A DNA stretch of 64,000 nucleotides from Solea solea (Eukaryota > Chordata > Actinopteri > Pleuronectiformes > Soleidae): NCBI RefSeq assembly GCF_958295425.1, contig NC_081134.1, positions 2,529,840 through 2,593,839 of the forward strand. The letters are read 5' to 3'. The notes beneath the pieces were generated by a model. The model saw only the letters and a list, made by a program, of their open reading frames with translations. It was not told where the DNA came from and ran no database searches. Both the position numbers and the translations under genes were made by a program. Shown here one piece after another: positions 1-13,341 of this stretch (position 1 is its first letter; each line of letters starts with the position of its first letter).

Positions 1-738
1 CTTCACCTATCACAACCCATCGTCACTTCTTTGTGTCTGTCAATCATCCACATGGACCCGCCCACCAGCTCATGGACTTGGGGTTTGTCTTCACGTCACT
101 TCTTGTGTGTCTCGGTGTCATTTTTAAATCCAGTGTTTTAACTGTGCAGTTTTTTTTTACAGTGTAAACATTGGGGGTGTTTTTAAAATCAAAGGTTGAC
201 CAGCGAAGGTCAGGATTAAACCTGGAGCACTGTCGGGTCACTCTAAACGAACAAAATCATGTTTTCTTTGAAGTGATGAATTTGCTCGTCATATTTTGAG
301 TATTTATTGGAGCTTCCTTGCACTGCACCTCAAGTGGACTTGGTTTTACATTGTTCTGAGCATCAAATCCTGATTTTATCAACGCTCACCTGGAGCAGAT
401 TGAAAATCTTGAATGTGACATTTTTTCTGTGGTGGGATATCTGTGTCATTTTTGTACGATATCATTGTTTCACACGCGTGAGGAATCATTTTCACCTCAT
501 CCCTTTGTCTGCTTTTGAGACGCCGCACATTTGTGTTGATTTCACACATGTTCTATCACGACATATTTTCATACAAACACATTAGGACACAATACGTAGT
601 AGTATTATTATTATTATTATGATTATTCTGCAGTTCTGAGCGGCGTGAACGTGTGTCGTTCCAAACCAGACACACGGGCATCCTTCATGTGAAGTAGCGT
701 GATGTGTCCTTGTTGGTTTTCTGCCTACACAAGGTGAT

Positions 739-739
<1 letters not shown>

Positions 740-769
<30 letters not shown>
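740..769. repeat. (CA)n microsatellite
   Basis: About 15 perfect CA units in the inferred pard3 intron. It produces the Val-Cys runs in minus-strand frames here, which are not coding. Confidence 0.95.
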
Positions 770-772
<3 letters not shown>

Positions 773-3109
773 GAGAGTTGTGTTTTTGTGCATTTCTGTA
801 TGAACTGTTTTTATTGCTGTTATTTACACAACAACTTCCCACTGTAGCTTTGCCCAGTCTTTGGTGTGCAATGGGAGAATGAGTTCCTTTGATAAAAACG
901 AGAGCTCCACAAACCAAATCCTCTGTGCTCTGACCTTTTTCTTCTGTTGCTGGTGAACCTCATAGTTTTGTTTCATTAAGCAGTTTTGGCAACGTTAACC
1001 ACAAGAGTGCGATGAATGCGAGTGACACACTGGCGCACATTCCACGCAGAATTGTACCAGAACGGCAGGCGTGCGTGGGAAAGAGGAGCACGGACCATGT
1101 TGGTCTTTTGTCTCTGAACGTCGTCATGTTTGTTTACATCAGCTGTGGCATTCTTGCTATTGTTACCACAAACATTTTCCCATGAAAACTCAGTATTAGC
1201 CGCAGAAACAGAAGCCCGTCAGGAGTCAGGATTTAGGAAATATTCAGGAATAATTTGATAAATGCGACAGAAAAATACCTTTTCAGAAGCCATTGTGGTT
1301 CCACGCTGTCTGCAGAACCCACTAATGGTCTTCTTAAGTCCCTTTTACTTTGTCAGAGTGCAGCACACACTTGGGCTGGTAATGGATTCATATTATGCTC
1401 TGACCATACTGCCGGACCATATGGAAAACAGGAGGATGTGTCTTTGAAATTCAATTACCTCCTCTTTGCATATATTACATTCTGTTGCTTCAGCCGAGTG
1501 ATGCGCTGCAAACCTCAAGGAGCCGCTGTCCTTTTCCCCTTAATTCACCTACAACTGTCCCACTTCCACTCTGTGCCACCACAGTGACACACGCTGCATA
1601 CGTTTCCATGGCTTTAAAATGCTGTAGGTGATACAAGAAAATAGAAAGTAGACTTCTCAACTAAAAATGTTATAGAATCTATTATTAATGTATATTAATG
1701 AATAGAATTGAAACCACTGCAATCAAAAGACGTGAGTAGACGCATAATTCACTTTACTTGGAATATTTTCACTTGCCTGATGTAATGTTGTCCATAATAC
1801 AATATTTGGCAGATCAAACCGCGGGACACCACAGACCTGACAATACATGGGACTCATTTATCAGTATTTTAAGGCATCATAAGTTTTATTCTCCTAACTT
1901 TACTTTGTCACAACCTTCATACAACCTTTGTAGAACATTATTTTGGTTGCATTTGGTGCGTATTATACAAATGATTATTTTGAAACTGCACGTGTTCTCC
2001 TTCTTGCAGTCTTAGATGAACGAACTTGATAGGATTTAAAAAGTTTTATCATCAAAAAACAAGCGAAAATGAAATCAAGCTTTTATATACAGAGCTTAAC
2101 AAATGTATTAATATATTTGTTGTTTATAAACATACATGAAAATCACACAAACGTTCATAACTAAGACACTTTTGTCTCTGCCAAGCAACAAAAACCTGGG
2201 AACAGCTGAGGTGACTGATATAATAATTAAATAATTAAATAATCAAAACAAAGACGATGGATTATCAGAACAGCTTTGCTGTTTGATAATTAGGTGAAAG
2301 GAAACCTGACCATATGTGGGTCGATCCTGTCCTTCACCAGGAGCTCCTTCAGGAACATGAAGGTTCAAAGCTTATTTCAGACTGAACAGAGACCAGGTTG
2401 CCCCACTTATTTGCCCCGACTATCAAACGACGTGCTGAAAGACTTTGCTCCATTCAGAAAAGTTGAGATATTTTTATCACGCTGTGACGCAGAGGCGACC
2501 CTGATATAAACAGGCGTGTGTGTGTAACAGCGTCGCTCTCATTTGTGAATGTGTGTGTGTGTGTCTCATGCAGAGGACGCACACTAATAAGAATAAACTG
2601 TCCGTATTGTCTTGCCCCTCGTGGCAGTTGCTGTTCCATTCATACGACTGCATCACTGCATCTAATTCAATCGCTGACGAATATCAAACACATTTATGAT
2701 TCATAATCCACTTCAGTCCAGTTGGCGACATAAAGACCGCGTTAATGAAGCGCTCACATTACAGGATCATTTTTACCATTTGGATCCTCGGGTTAGGTGA
2801 CACGCCCACTGTGACTGAGGCCGTAAATCAGTGTGATTACAGAAACTTCTCCTCCTCATACATTGAGAAGTGAACACAGAACCAGTGTTGGTGTCGTGCC
2901 ATAGCAATTCCACGGGTATCTGTGAATGGCCATATGGAAGCACTCACTGTGCCGTGGGCCTCAGGTTCACCCCCTCACATCACACCTCCACTGGAACACA
3001 GCCCTGTTTCCACCCACTGACATTCATTTGCCTAATTCTCTGTTGTTTTCTTAGCTGTCCCTGTTTAGCCACACACCTTTAGTCAATATCTCCTCCTTGT
3101 TGTGTTTAC

Positions 3110-3780
3110 CGGGAGCCGCGGAGGATTGTGGGTAGTGCGGTCTAATTCCATCAGAATGACTGATGCCTGATCTCCCAGCAGCTCCACACCGAGCTTTATT
3201 GCACTCATTTAAACCACTGTGGGAGTGGAGGAGTTGGTTCAATTGATGGTGGGGGTTTAGGAGAAGGGTGTAATATTGCCTGTTGTATTTTACTGCAACA
3301 TTTTAATGTGGATTCCTTGAGGGTGTTTTTCTCCTCCTCTCTACAATCACTGTGTTCAGGCAGACGAGCCGACATTCCCGACAGGAATATTCTCCTGTGA
3401 AAAATATCCGGACTGTAATTCAACCGTGGGCAATTTTCAAATCAGATGTGGAATAAGCGGTGCGTGGGCGCCCACCCTCACCTCACCCCACCACCCCTCT
3501 CCTCTCTCCCGCTCTCTCAGGCCTCCGTCAGCCTGCCCTCTTTGTCATCCCAGCAGCCAGGCAGCGCCAATCAATCCCAGAGACGATCGCCTCGGCTTCA
3601 TTTGGTTTTAAAGGGGCGTTTCTCTTTAGCGCTCTTAATTGTTTTATGGTGTCCTCGCCAACTGATGTCCACAGCGCTCCCTCCAGGCGCTTGATACGCT
3701 CCACACTCATAAACGTAATTAGATTGGCTTTGTGTTACAACTGATCCACATACAATTATTGCACCCACATCGCTAATGAA
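3110..3780. promoter_or_regulatory. Candidate conserved noncoding block in pard3 intron
   Basis: A stretch without obvious repeats, with mixed base composition, CpGs and several homeodomain-type cores (TAATTA-like near 3716-3722, CTAATG near 3773) and a TTTTATGG caudal/Hox-like motif near 3643. It resembles intronic enhancers of developmental genes in composition. No alignment was available, so this is inference only. The CCACCCC/CTCTCC tract at 3485-3525 inside it is simple sequence. Confidence 0.25.
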
Positions 3781-4599
3781 CATCAGGGGAGCAGAAGGAG
3801 TTGGTACTCGAGTGTGACGCGGTGCTGAGAAAACAGCACGAGTGTCTCTTTGCTCCTGTGTCCCTCTCTCTCTCTCTGTTAGGACGCGTTTGTGGATTAG
3901 ACAAACCCTAATCTGTAACATAACGACATGTATCACAACTCTTTATGTCCATCAGAAGTACAACCAGTTTTTTTCACGTTTAAATTTTGTAATTCCCAGA
4001 AAATGATGGGTCTCACTATAGATATGTGGCTGATATTATTATAGTCATTCATTAAAATATCAAATAAATGTCAAAATGTTCCCCAGACTTTTTAAATGCA
4101 TAGAAATCTGTATTTATATTCAAGGTAATGGACAATTTCATTGGTCACCTTTAAAAACCAAGAATTAAATGAATGAAAAGCAACTTCAGGAACAACACAA
4201 GGATCAGTCACTTCATCATGAAGTGAGCTGAAGCTCATGATCCCACAAACTAGCTCTTTTGTTATTGTTAAACTGCTGGTGACAGGAATGATTGTGGTAA
4301 AGGAAAAGGGTTAGAGATGGTTGGTTACTTACTTAGTGAGAGTTTATTATGTTCTCACCAACTCACCACACTACACTTGTTTTATTTCAACTGTATTTAT
4401 GTCAAATTTGAATATGATGACACAGTAGAAGTGTTTGTCTCAATGAAAGTGACAGACATTACAATGTATAAATTCCTAATAAATTAGTCTTTATAATCCA
4501 CACAAACTATCTGCTGAAACTGCTTGTAACGTCGCGTGTTATTCTCATGTTTACATACACAGGAGGTGACATCAGGTTGCAGATTTTCAATAATTCATA

Positions 4600-4757
4600 G
4601 TTTTATGGTTTTTCAGCTTCTTAAATGTGAATATTTTCTGGTTTCTTCGCTCCATCGAACAAAAGAAACATTAAAAGTGAAGGATTTTGGTTTGTGGACA
4701 TTTGAGAACATGATCATTTCCAGGTTTGGTAAACATTTCCTGCACCAAACAAAGCCC
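4600..4757 (+). mobile_element. TAGGGCTGCAAC-family MITE remnant (copy 1)
   Basis: Contains the diagnostic interior of this teleost non-autonomous DNA transposon family: a TTTTTCAGCTTCTTAAATGT block, then TTTCTGGTTTCTTCGCTCC, then GGTTTGTGGACATTTGAGAA, then CATTTCCAGGTTTGG. The same ordered blocks recur at 39179-39447 and 56367-56633. Both termini are degraded in this copy. Family recognition is from memory of teleost repeats. Confidence 0.7.
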
Positions 4758-5119
4758 TAATAAGATGTGGCCTCCTACCTAGATAATGAACATAACTGTC
4801 ATTACTTTGTGTTTTCTTTAATTGAATAATCAGAGTTAAAATGATTTAAGCTTACAAAACTCTCTGTTAATGTCAGTGTGAGTTTACGTGGATAAAACCA
4901 TCTATAATGTCTATAATTTGCTGTTATACAAACAAGAATGTTCACACAACTACTGTGACCTGGTGAGCTGAACAGGAGGTGTTAATCTCATGAGATTATC
5001 TGTGGGGGGACGGGCGGAGCTGTCGTCTCCTTCATTAACACCCACTAACATCCATCACGTCTCATCATCACTGTAACCCTGCATCTGAGTCTCCAGCATG
5101 GCCCCTCCCCCCTTCACTC

Positions 5120-5290
5120 TCCCTCCCTCCCTCCCTCCCTCTGTGTGTGTGTGACTCACCTTCACTTTGACCTGAGAGGAGAACGAGCGTGGCTTGTGTC
5201 TGCCCGACTAACTGCTGGTAAGTGTCTGTGGTTTAAAGTTGGGTGGGTGTGTGAGGTGTGGGTGTGGGTGTGGGTGTGGGGGGTGTCGTG
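5120..5290. repeat. CCCT tract, short TG tract and GGTGTG-type tandem repeat
   Basis: CCCT repeats lie near 5120-5140, followed by TG units, and a GGGTGT/GGTGTG array occupies roughly 5242-5284. The G-rich array could form a G-quadruplex on the + strand. A splice-donor-like CTG/GTAAGT lies between them (GTAAGT at 5218-5223), but there is no supporting evidence of an exon. Confidence 0.85.
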
Positions 5291-6041
5291 TAACTGCTTC
5301 TGTGAAAATACAGACGTCAGTCGTGATGTGATTTTCATGCCTTAAATTTGAAGCGAGGGATTTTAAATATGAGGTGGGAACAAAGCTTATATTTAGATTG
5401 ACTTATTCTTTGAGTTAAAATAGGACTTTTCCAACCTAAGAACGTCAACAAGTGTCTAATATCTCTCACAGCAATCATAAGCATTTAATAAAAGATATTA
5501 ATTAGATGATTTCAGACTATTTCATTTTATTTACCTGCTTTTCTTCAACTTTTATTTCTGACTTAGACACACAGTGCAAAGCCACATCTTTGGTATTTAT
5601 CTAAATCATTTTTTATGTTTCTATAATGGTTAATAGACCAGTATATAGATGCTCTTATGTTTTTTAATACTAAATATAATTATTATTGTCATCCATGAAT
5701 TTTCAGTACTGTACTGTTTTACAAAAAACCTGAAAAAAGTACATTATTATTTCTTGATTAAGATCATTATTTCTCATGCTTGAGCTCAAATTTGAGTATG
5801 AAAAGGATGAAATCAGTCATTTCCCAAATAAATAAGAATTATCTTTAGTTTTAAAGTTTTTGAAAGATTTCCAAAATATCTGTTTTCTCATTTTTACGAC
5901 AGGTGATAAATAATAAATGTGTTAAACACTGTGTTTTTATCACAACAAAAAATCAATTTGTTTATCTATCGATCGACTGTATCTAATAATCAACACCTGG
6001 CTGCTCTGATTTTAAACCTTTTTCATCAGTTAGGTTTGTGT

Positions 6042-6042
6042 G

Positions 6043-6072
<30 letters not shown>
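6042..6072. repeat. (ATT)n microsatellite
   Basis: About ten perfect ATT units within the inferred pard3 intron. Confidence 0.95.
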
Positions 6073-6076
<4 letters not shown>

Positions 6077-6268
6077 CAATTATATGATGAAATGAATCAC
6101 ATTTATTGACTCTTTAAACTCCCTCGCATAGAACAGATTGATCCAGAACACTGGTGCTGAGCGTTAGCACCTCTCAAACCTCTCGTTCATTCATTTATGC
6201 AGCGTTTGCACTGCAGGCACCGAAGCAACATGGATGTTTAAAGGAACACACACACAACAGTCAAATAA

Positions 6269-6676
<408 letters not shown>

Positions 6677-6772
6677 TAAGACAAGCGTGTGTGTGTGTGT
6701 GTGTGCTCCAGGTATTACTAATGTTGTGGGGACCTAAATCTGTTTACACAGTCACATGATGGGGTCTTCCTT

Positions 6773-6910
6773 CCATCCATCTTCTACCGCTTTATCCTCC
6801 ACATGAGGGTTGCGGGGGGGGGGAGCTGTGCCAATAGACGGTGTCACAGTCTGGACAGTTCACCAGTCCATCACAGGGACACACAGAGACAAACTATCCA
6901 CTCTCACCTG
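6773..6910 (+). mobile_element. Teleost LINE-tail/SINE-like repeat, truncated copy
   Basis: Begins with the CCATCCATCTTCTACCGCTT motif, then TATCCTCCACATGAGGG, GGAGCTGTGCCAAT, a GATAGACGGTGT-like block, and CAGTCCATCACAGGGACACA. The same ordered motifs start the fuller copy at 10489-10730. This is a very common dispersed fish repeat; family assignment beyond that is uncertain. Confidence 0.8.
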
Positions 6911-6957
6911 CCGTCAATAGTTTTTTTTTGGCCTGTGGGAGAAAAAATCTGGATTAA

Positions 6958-7110
6958 GGGGAAGACATGTTTAAAGGTTGAGGTTAGGGTCAGGGTAGAG
7001 ATTAGACCAGTAGTAATTATGGTTGGGGTTAGAGTAAGTCTCCAGGAAATGAATGGAAGTCAATGCAATGTCCTCTGAAGGCGTGGAAACCAGACGGTGT
7101 GTGTGTACCA
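6958..7110 (+). repeat. TTAGGG-like dispersed fish repeat fragment
   Basis: Repeated GGTTAGGGT/GGTTAGAGT words followed by CTCCAGGAAATGAATGGAAG, GTCCTCTGAAGGCGTGGAAAC and a TG tract. This arrangement recurs in many teleost genomes. It is not a telomere: the words are diverged and interstitial. Confidence 0.6.
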
Positions 7111-7159
7111 GGTTTGATGATGATGTTTTTGATGTATGTTTCTGTCCCTCTGACAATCT

Positions 7160-7264
7160 TTGTGTGTGTGTGTGACTGCGTGCGTGTGTGTGTGTGTGAC
7201 TGTGTGTGTGTGTGTGTGTGTGTCTGTGTGTGTGACTGTGTGTGTGTGTGTGTGTGTGTGTGTG
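7160..7264. repeat. (TG)n microsatellite, interrupted
   Basis: About 100 bp of TG units with periodic GTGTGACTGTG/GTCTGTG interruptions, so it is a compound repeat. It generates long Cys-Val frames on + and Thr-His frames on -, which are artefacts. Confidence 0.95.
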
Positions 7265-7873
7265 ATCATATCAGACTCATTGCAGCAGCCTCATGACAGT
7301 ATTGATGGAGGATTATATATAACATTGAAGTGGTCAGTTTCAAACCCACACACACTCAGATGGACAGATCATGTTACCCGCTCACACAGATGTGACATGA
7401 TTGTTTTCCTCTTCCTTAATGTGATTCCCTTTGATCTGCATCATGTGACTGTGTGTGTTCCAGGAAAGGTGTGTAACAATGACAAATAATAACAAGTAGA
7501 GAAAGCACAAACCTCCTCAGCAGAGGCTCAGTTTTCCTCAGTGATAAAAAAAAAATCCTGAATTACAAAACCAAAATGTAATAATAATTTCTTCTTTGTG
7601 CCATAAACTATATCCAAAAATGTCATCAAAATCCGTCCTTGACGTTACAAACACGACCAAAAACCACATCTTGAGTCATGTAGATGTTAATGTAAACCAG
7701 TAGCTTTTTCTTTCTTTACTAATCTTTTGTTTATTTTCCTCAAGAAAGTATCAAAAATGGTTAAAAAACTAAAAAGTTCATCATTGTTCCCAAACCTGAA
7801 AATGTAGACGTCCTCAAACGTCTTGTTTTGTCCACAAATCAAAGACATTCACGTTTCTGTCGTTGTGGAGCAG

Positions 7874-7902
7874 CAAAACAAACAAACAAACAAACAAACA
7901 AA
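7874..7902. repeat. (AAAC)n microsatellite
   Basis: About seven AAAC units in the last pard3 intron. Confidence 0.95.
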
Positions 7903-8058
7903 CCAACAAAAACAGTTCATATTCACATTTAAGAGAGAAACTGTTTTTATAAAACCCTTTAAAGGTGATTAGAAATGAATTAGTAACAGACTCTTAGACT
8001 CTGGTGTCTTAATTTGAACCGGCAACCTTCCAGTTACAAGCCCAACAATAGCTGAGGA

Positions 8059-8100
8059 TTCATTCATTCATTCATTCATTCATTCATTCATTCATTCATT
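8059..8100. repeat. (ATTC)n microsatellite
   Basis: About ten perfect ATTC units, ending 35 bp before the short MITE at 8136. Confidence 0.95.
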
Positions 8101-8135
8101 GTTGCAGCCTTAATCATAACTTAATCCAAGCATGA

Positions 8136-8270
8136 TTTAAAGGTCCAGTGTGTGAAAGATATTGTTATTAAATGGTGACACCAAACAGAAGACTACTATA
8201 TAGTATAGGTTTAAACGACCACACTTACAGCGAGTATATCCACCTAAATGTTTCACACTGGCCCTTTAAA
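8136..8270. mobile_element. Short MITE, TTTAAAGGTCCAGTGTG family
   Basis: A 135-bp element with terminal inverted repeats: the left end reads TTTAAAGGTCCAGTGTG and the right end is the complement of TTTAAAGGGCCAGTGTG (one mismatch over 17). The interior is non-coding. The terminal sequence is that of a very widespread teleost non-autonomous DNA transposon; this is a shortened member. A related decayed copy lies at 20904-21068 and a fragment at 58223-58265. Confidence 0.8.
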
Positions 8271-8499
8271 ACTATAAAGACATAAAAGTTTATTTTTCTT
8301 CTCTTGAGTCCGTCCAGCTGTGACCAGTATCTAATGACTTGTTCAAACTCTCTCTCCCGGGCCAAACCGAGCAGAGCAGAGCCGAGCCAGTGTAAATCAT
8401 CAGCCAGCACTTACCTTACATATACAACGTTAAATACATTATCTTCTATTACTTCACCGTCGTACTCTAATCCACTGTTACCGACATAAATCCCCTCCT

Positions 8500-9330
8500 T
8501 GATAAATATTGCAGGCAGCTTTGCTGAAAGATTAATGAAGCGCCGTCTCACTCGGGCGCTCAGAGGCAGCAGCATCCTGTGGCCGCCTCCCTGCACTTTC
8601 CCACTAATTCCATTAAGAAAATGTTCTGTTTGGATAAACGCTGAGAGCGCTAACTCATATCTGACTCGGAACGTACCGTCGTATGAGGTCAGAGGCCGAG
8701 GGCGGAGTAAATGTGGCGTTGAGGTGATCTTTGCCTTGATGGGAGTCGCGTGTTAGTGAACGAGGGTGAAATATCCCACTCTGGGTCGTGAGCGGAGACG
8801 TGATTAATGGCGGCAGCGTTCCTTCAAGAAACAGCTTTCGTTTTAGATAAAGGTCACTTCCCTTCCGGGTGAGACCCCGCCCTAAACAAGGAGGGAGCCG
8901 TGAGTGAAAATAAACAGATGAAGGGCCTTTGTGTTTATCACAGTCCTGCACCGTGGATCTCTAAGCCAAAGCAACGCCATCGTACACAACAGTGTGAGAC
9001 CAAAGCAGCAGCAGCATCATGTGTCATGTGCAGAATGCAGAGCACAGAATAGATCTCGGTGTATTTACCACACATGTGCACGCTCCCCCTTTGGCCCAGC
9101 GGCAGATAGAGTGATCTGGTTTGCATTTCTCTGCAGGGAGGCACACCGGGCTCTGGCCTCTTTGTCAACATATGAAATGAAATCAGATGCCGGGGACGCC
9201 TTCCTCTGAAAATTGGAATCAGTGGACCGTGCACGAGGATAAACCTGGGGTATATTCCCCTCTATCTCTGTGATGGAGCAGCGTTTCCATTCCCAGTAGC
9301 TTTCAATCTCCGTAGAATAAAAACACACAA
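8500..9330. promoter_or_regulatory. Candidate regulatory block in last pard3 intron
   Basis: An 830-bp stretch with no recognisable repeat and more CpG than its surroundings, with ATTAATG/TAATTCC/GATTAATGG homeodomain-like cores (near 8533, 8605 and 8801) and several overlapping open frames on both strands. None of these frames resembles a known protein. Composition suggests conserved noncoding DNA; this is inferred, not shown. Confidence 0.3.
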
Positions 9331-9563
9331 AGGTCTTTTCAAGTCATTATTTTTGATTTTTTTCCTCCCTATGAAGTGAAATGCAAACACAATCATGTGA
9401 TTTCTTCACAGCTGGATGATAAACCTGCTAATTACGCGTGGCTCACAGTCAGAAGCCCGTTGATGTTTGTTCTGTGTCGTCTCCTTCGCTGTGTCTGCTC
9501 TTGTTTTGCTTCACCCTCGAGATAAACGGGTGGAGCTGTCGCGCTGGAGACACTCATGCATAT

Positions 9564-9588
9564 CACACACACACACACACACACACAG
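9564..9588. repeat. (CA)n microsatellite
   Basis: About 12 CA units in the last pard3 intron. Confidence 0.95.
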
Positions 9589-10488
9589 TCCAACCAAGCA
9601 GAAATGAGAGGTGATGTCACACATGTGGCCAACGCACACACACACAGCGTCTTCCTGGTAAAGGGCAGGACAGACCCACAGAAGCATGACAGCCGACTGT
9701 GTCTCGCAGACACTTGTGTCAGGTGTCAAATATCAGCCTGAGCAGATCCTTCGATGACATCCCCTCCCCTCTCCCGCTGCGAAAGGTCTGCTATTACTTT
9801 CTGTCACATCCAATGGTTGTTTCTGTCTGTCTCCAAATGGGCCTAATGGGCTGGAAGGGGACTTTGACATGGTTAGGTGTCCCTGTATGTTGTTACCGTG
9901 GGCTGGAGCTTGGCCAGAGGCACTTTGTGATGCTGTAATGGTGCCTTGTTTTCATTCAATGATGATGTCTTGGTTTCCTGCGCCACAGGCCGCGCGCGTG
10001 CTGTGTGTTTTGGATTAAAATTAATCCAGATTTTAATGCATCTCTCACGAGGTAACAAGATTTTATTAATAATAATAACAAAAATACTATGTTACTGGAA
10101 ATGTTTTGTGTTTGTAAAGACAATAATGTGAGAGCATTTGTTGGCACATGTTACTGAACATGTCATTTTGATGTTAATTGTGATTGCACTGTGTAATCAT
10201 GACAGAAAATCAGCACTCTCTGCATTTGTATGAGTGTCCTATGAGTCATGTTTTTAACATGCTATTTTCTTGGCCACTGAAATGGGAATTTTGCAGAAGA
10301 ATGACGCTTTTCAGCACCAAGGAACGACTTTATTCTGCATCCAAATGGAAATGGAATGGAACAAATAGCATTCACTCGGTATCTTGTGTTTCATGCAGGT
10401 GCATGATGTGCTTATAATGAGTAAAATGACAAAAATACACCTGGAACTGAAAGGAACATGGAAATCTTTTTGTTTTTCAATAATTTAT

Positions 10489-10730
10489 CATCCATCCATT
10501 TTCTGGCACGTTATCCTCCACGTGAGAGCGGCGGGGGGAGCTGTGCCAATCTCAGCTGACATAGGGCGATAGACGGTGTACATGCTGGACATGAAGTCAA
10601 TCTAGAGTGAACAAGTTAATCCCCACATTGCATGTGTTTGGACTGAAAATGTCAACTCCATACAGAAAGGCTTGAACCCGGGTCTTGTTGCTGCAAAGGC
10701 AAGAGTGCGAACACCTACACCAACTGTGTG
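10489..10730 (+). mobile_element. Teleost LINE-tail/SINE-like repeat, near full-length tail
   Basis: Ordered motifs: CATCCATCCATTTTCTGGC, TATCCTCCACGTGAGAG, GGGGGGAGCTGTGCCAATC, TCAGCTGACATAGGGCGATA, then CTTGAACCCGGGTCTTGTTG and a CACCTACACCAACTGTGTG end. The last part is the usual 3' tail of this dispersed fish repeat. It lies 216 bp upstream of the last pard3 exon, in the same orientation. Confidence 0.85.
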
Positions 10731-10893
10731 TCTATGAATATCGATTTGAAAATGAGAAAAAAGCCTCACGTTCAACAAAAATGTCAACGTTTTCTTCAGT
10801 CTGTCCTACAAAGTTGTCGTAAAATATCCCATAAATAAAGCATGACTTTGCCTAAAGCCTATGAACAAACAAACCAAAAGCTGCCCTTTATGA

Positions 10894-11337
<444 letters not shown>

Positions 11338-11809
11338 GGAGTATTTTACAGTGACTTTTGAAGGAAGTGCAAAAGACGACGCGACGAATCCTGACAACCT
11401 CCAGGTCTCATGGTCAAGTGTGCGGGGGTGACCTTCACTGACCTTCACTGGTCGTCACTCACCCGACAGATTTGAGTGCCTTCTCTGCATTCACAGACAC
11501 GACGCTCGGTCACAGGCTTCCACCACTTATCAGGATGTGAAGCCATCACGTACTGACAATCAAACGGGCCGACGGGCGAGTGCGAGGTCTTTGTGTTGAG
11601 CTCCAGATCAAGTGTGTGTCCTGTGGACGCCTCTCTCCCCCCTCTGTTCACTAAAGTTCCAACAAGCAGCCTCTACAAACAAACACCGCGGGGCTTTCAC
11701 TCTGCATTCTGTTCCAGCGTTTTCTCCCGCATGAACACTCCCGGGGGAGCCCACGATACGAGGCACAGTGTGCGAAAGAAGCCGGGCGAAATGTGTGTGT
11801 TATTAATAA

Positions 11810-11811
11810 AA

Positions 11812-11847
<36 letters not shown>
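11810..11847. repeat. (GAAA)n microsatellite
   Basis: About nine GAAA units in the inferred pard3 3' UTR. They give the Lys-Glu-Arg run in a + strand frame, which is not coding. Confidence 0.95.
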
Positions 11848-12242
11848 GCTCCGCTCATAAATGATTCATATCATGTGTTATCTCCGTGAGGGAGACCCAA
11901 GCAAAGAGGGGAGCCAGCTCTGATCCTCTGCCTGGCTCCTCTGCACTGCTCTGGGCTTGACTCACTGGCCTGTCTGTCTCTCTGTGGAGCTCTGGCTCTC
12001 ATCCTGCCCTCGCTGTCGCCTTCTCTGTTCCTTACTCTCCTTTCTTTTCCCTTTCCCTTCACCTCCTACCTTCCCCTCATCTCAGCTCACCCCTCCTCTT
12101 CCTCCTGCTCCACTGCACCAACCTCCTCCCCCCCTCCTCCTCCTCTTCGCCTTCCTCCGTCTTGTCTCTCGAGTCGAGCTCTGCACTGAATTTTTCATCA
12201 CAAGCCACCTGCTGCCTGCCTGAGCCAAAGAAAGCTGCCACC

Positions 12243-12294
12243 AGAGGCACAGACAGAGGCACAGACAGAGGCACAGACAGAGGCACAGACAGAG
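12243..12294. repeat. 12-bp tandem repeat, 4.3 copies
   Basis: Unit AGAGGCACAGAC repeated head to tail with no mismatches. The minus-strand frames read Leu-Cys or Ser-Val-Pro-Leu repeats and are artefacts. Confidence 0.95.
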
Positions 12295-12955
12295 GGCCCG
12301 GCTTCTGACATAAAGAGAGGAATAAAAGCATAAAGAAGAAGAAGCAGCAGCAGAATAAAGATTGGTAGAGAGACAATGATTTTCCCAGTGTGAGATTAGC
12401 TGGAGCTTTTCTCCAGTTTCAACAAAAGGCAAAATTGTCTTCAGGATTTAATTGCTTTCGATTGCTGTAATTGCTTTATCTTTTTTTTTTTTCCTACCTT
12501 TGAAAGCGTTTGTGCGACACTCGGCTTCACAGTGATTTGAAAAGAGGCAGCAGGTAGAGCTGCTATCTCGCTTTAGAAAAAAGAAGAAGCAGTTAATGGA
12601 TGAACGGAGAAAAGAAAAAGTCAGTTTAAGGAAAATTCAGACTTCACTTTTTTGATGGTTGTGGTTTTATTGGTGCAGGTTTTGAGGTTTGTCGTCACAT
12701 ACAGAAACATTCGACTGATATTTGTCCAGAGCTCATGTTTAGTCCTGGGTCACAGTTTCCACAGATCACTGATGAAGACGGTTGTTTCAGAGGAGGATCA
12801 CGTGTTGAATGTTCGACCCTCATTTTGAGCAGAAACACATTGAACACGGAAAGTTACGTAAATAAATGTCACGTAGCAACATTTAGCTCATTTGTTGACT
12901 GTAGATGAGGATGGAGGACATGTTGGCCCCCATAAGTGAAGCCAGTATAGTGAAG

Positions 12956-13010
12956 AGCCATGGTTCTCACACTGTGGTACATGTACCACCAGTGGTACTT
13001 GGAGGGAAAT
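12956..13010 (+). mobile_element. hAT-type MITE fragment (TGGTACCACCAGTGG motif)
   Basis: Contains GCCATGGTTCTCACACTGTGG, then a GTACATGTACCACCAGTGGTACTTGGAGGG-like series, which is the left end of a very common vertebrate hAT non-autonomous element. Only the end is recognisable. If the 3' UTR call is right, it is carried in the pard3 transcript. Confidence 0.7.
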
Positions 13011-13313
13011 CAGAAATACTGACCAGGGTATGAGGTCAGAGTGGAGCGGAGGACGTTTGACCGGAGTCACACACATCTTTACAGTCTGAGGCTCAGCTGC
13101 TAACAGCGACTTTACAGTTTATTGAAACTCATACATTGCACAAAAGAGTGATATACTGTACAGTATCTGACCTTGACTTCATGATGGAGACAGAAAAAAG
13201 CTCAAAACCTGAACAAATGAAACCAACACTGTTAAAAGGACTTAATGTCTCTGATGGTAAATGTATTTTTTTAATCTGGGTAAATGGAGCCAAGTTTTGG
13301 GTTATACATCATG

Positions 13314-13341
13314 CAATAATAATAATAATAATAATAATAAT
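13314..13341. repeat. (AAT)n microsatellite
   Basis: About nine AAT units in the inferred pard3 3' UTR. Confidence 0.95.

Noticed and set aside
6970..7040. TTAGGG-like words suggesting an interstitial telomere
   Set aside because: Words are diverged and embedded in a known dispersed fish repeat pattern, not a pure TTAGGG array.
12077..12432. Minus-strand frames with Leu-Cys or Ser-Val-Pro-Leu repeats
   Set aside because: Antisense translation of the 12-bp tandem and the CT-rich tract in the pard3 3' UTR.
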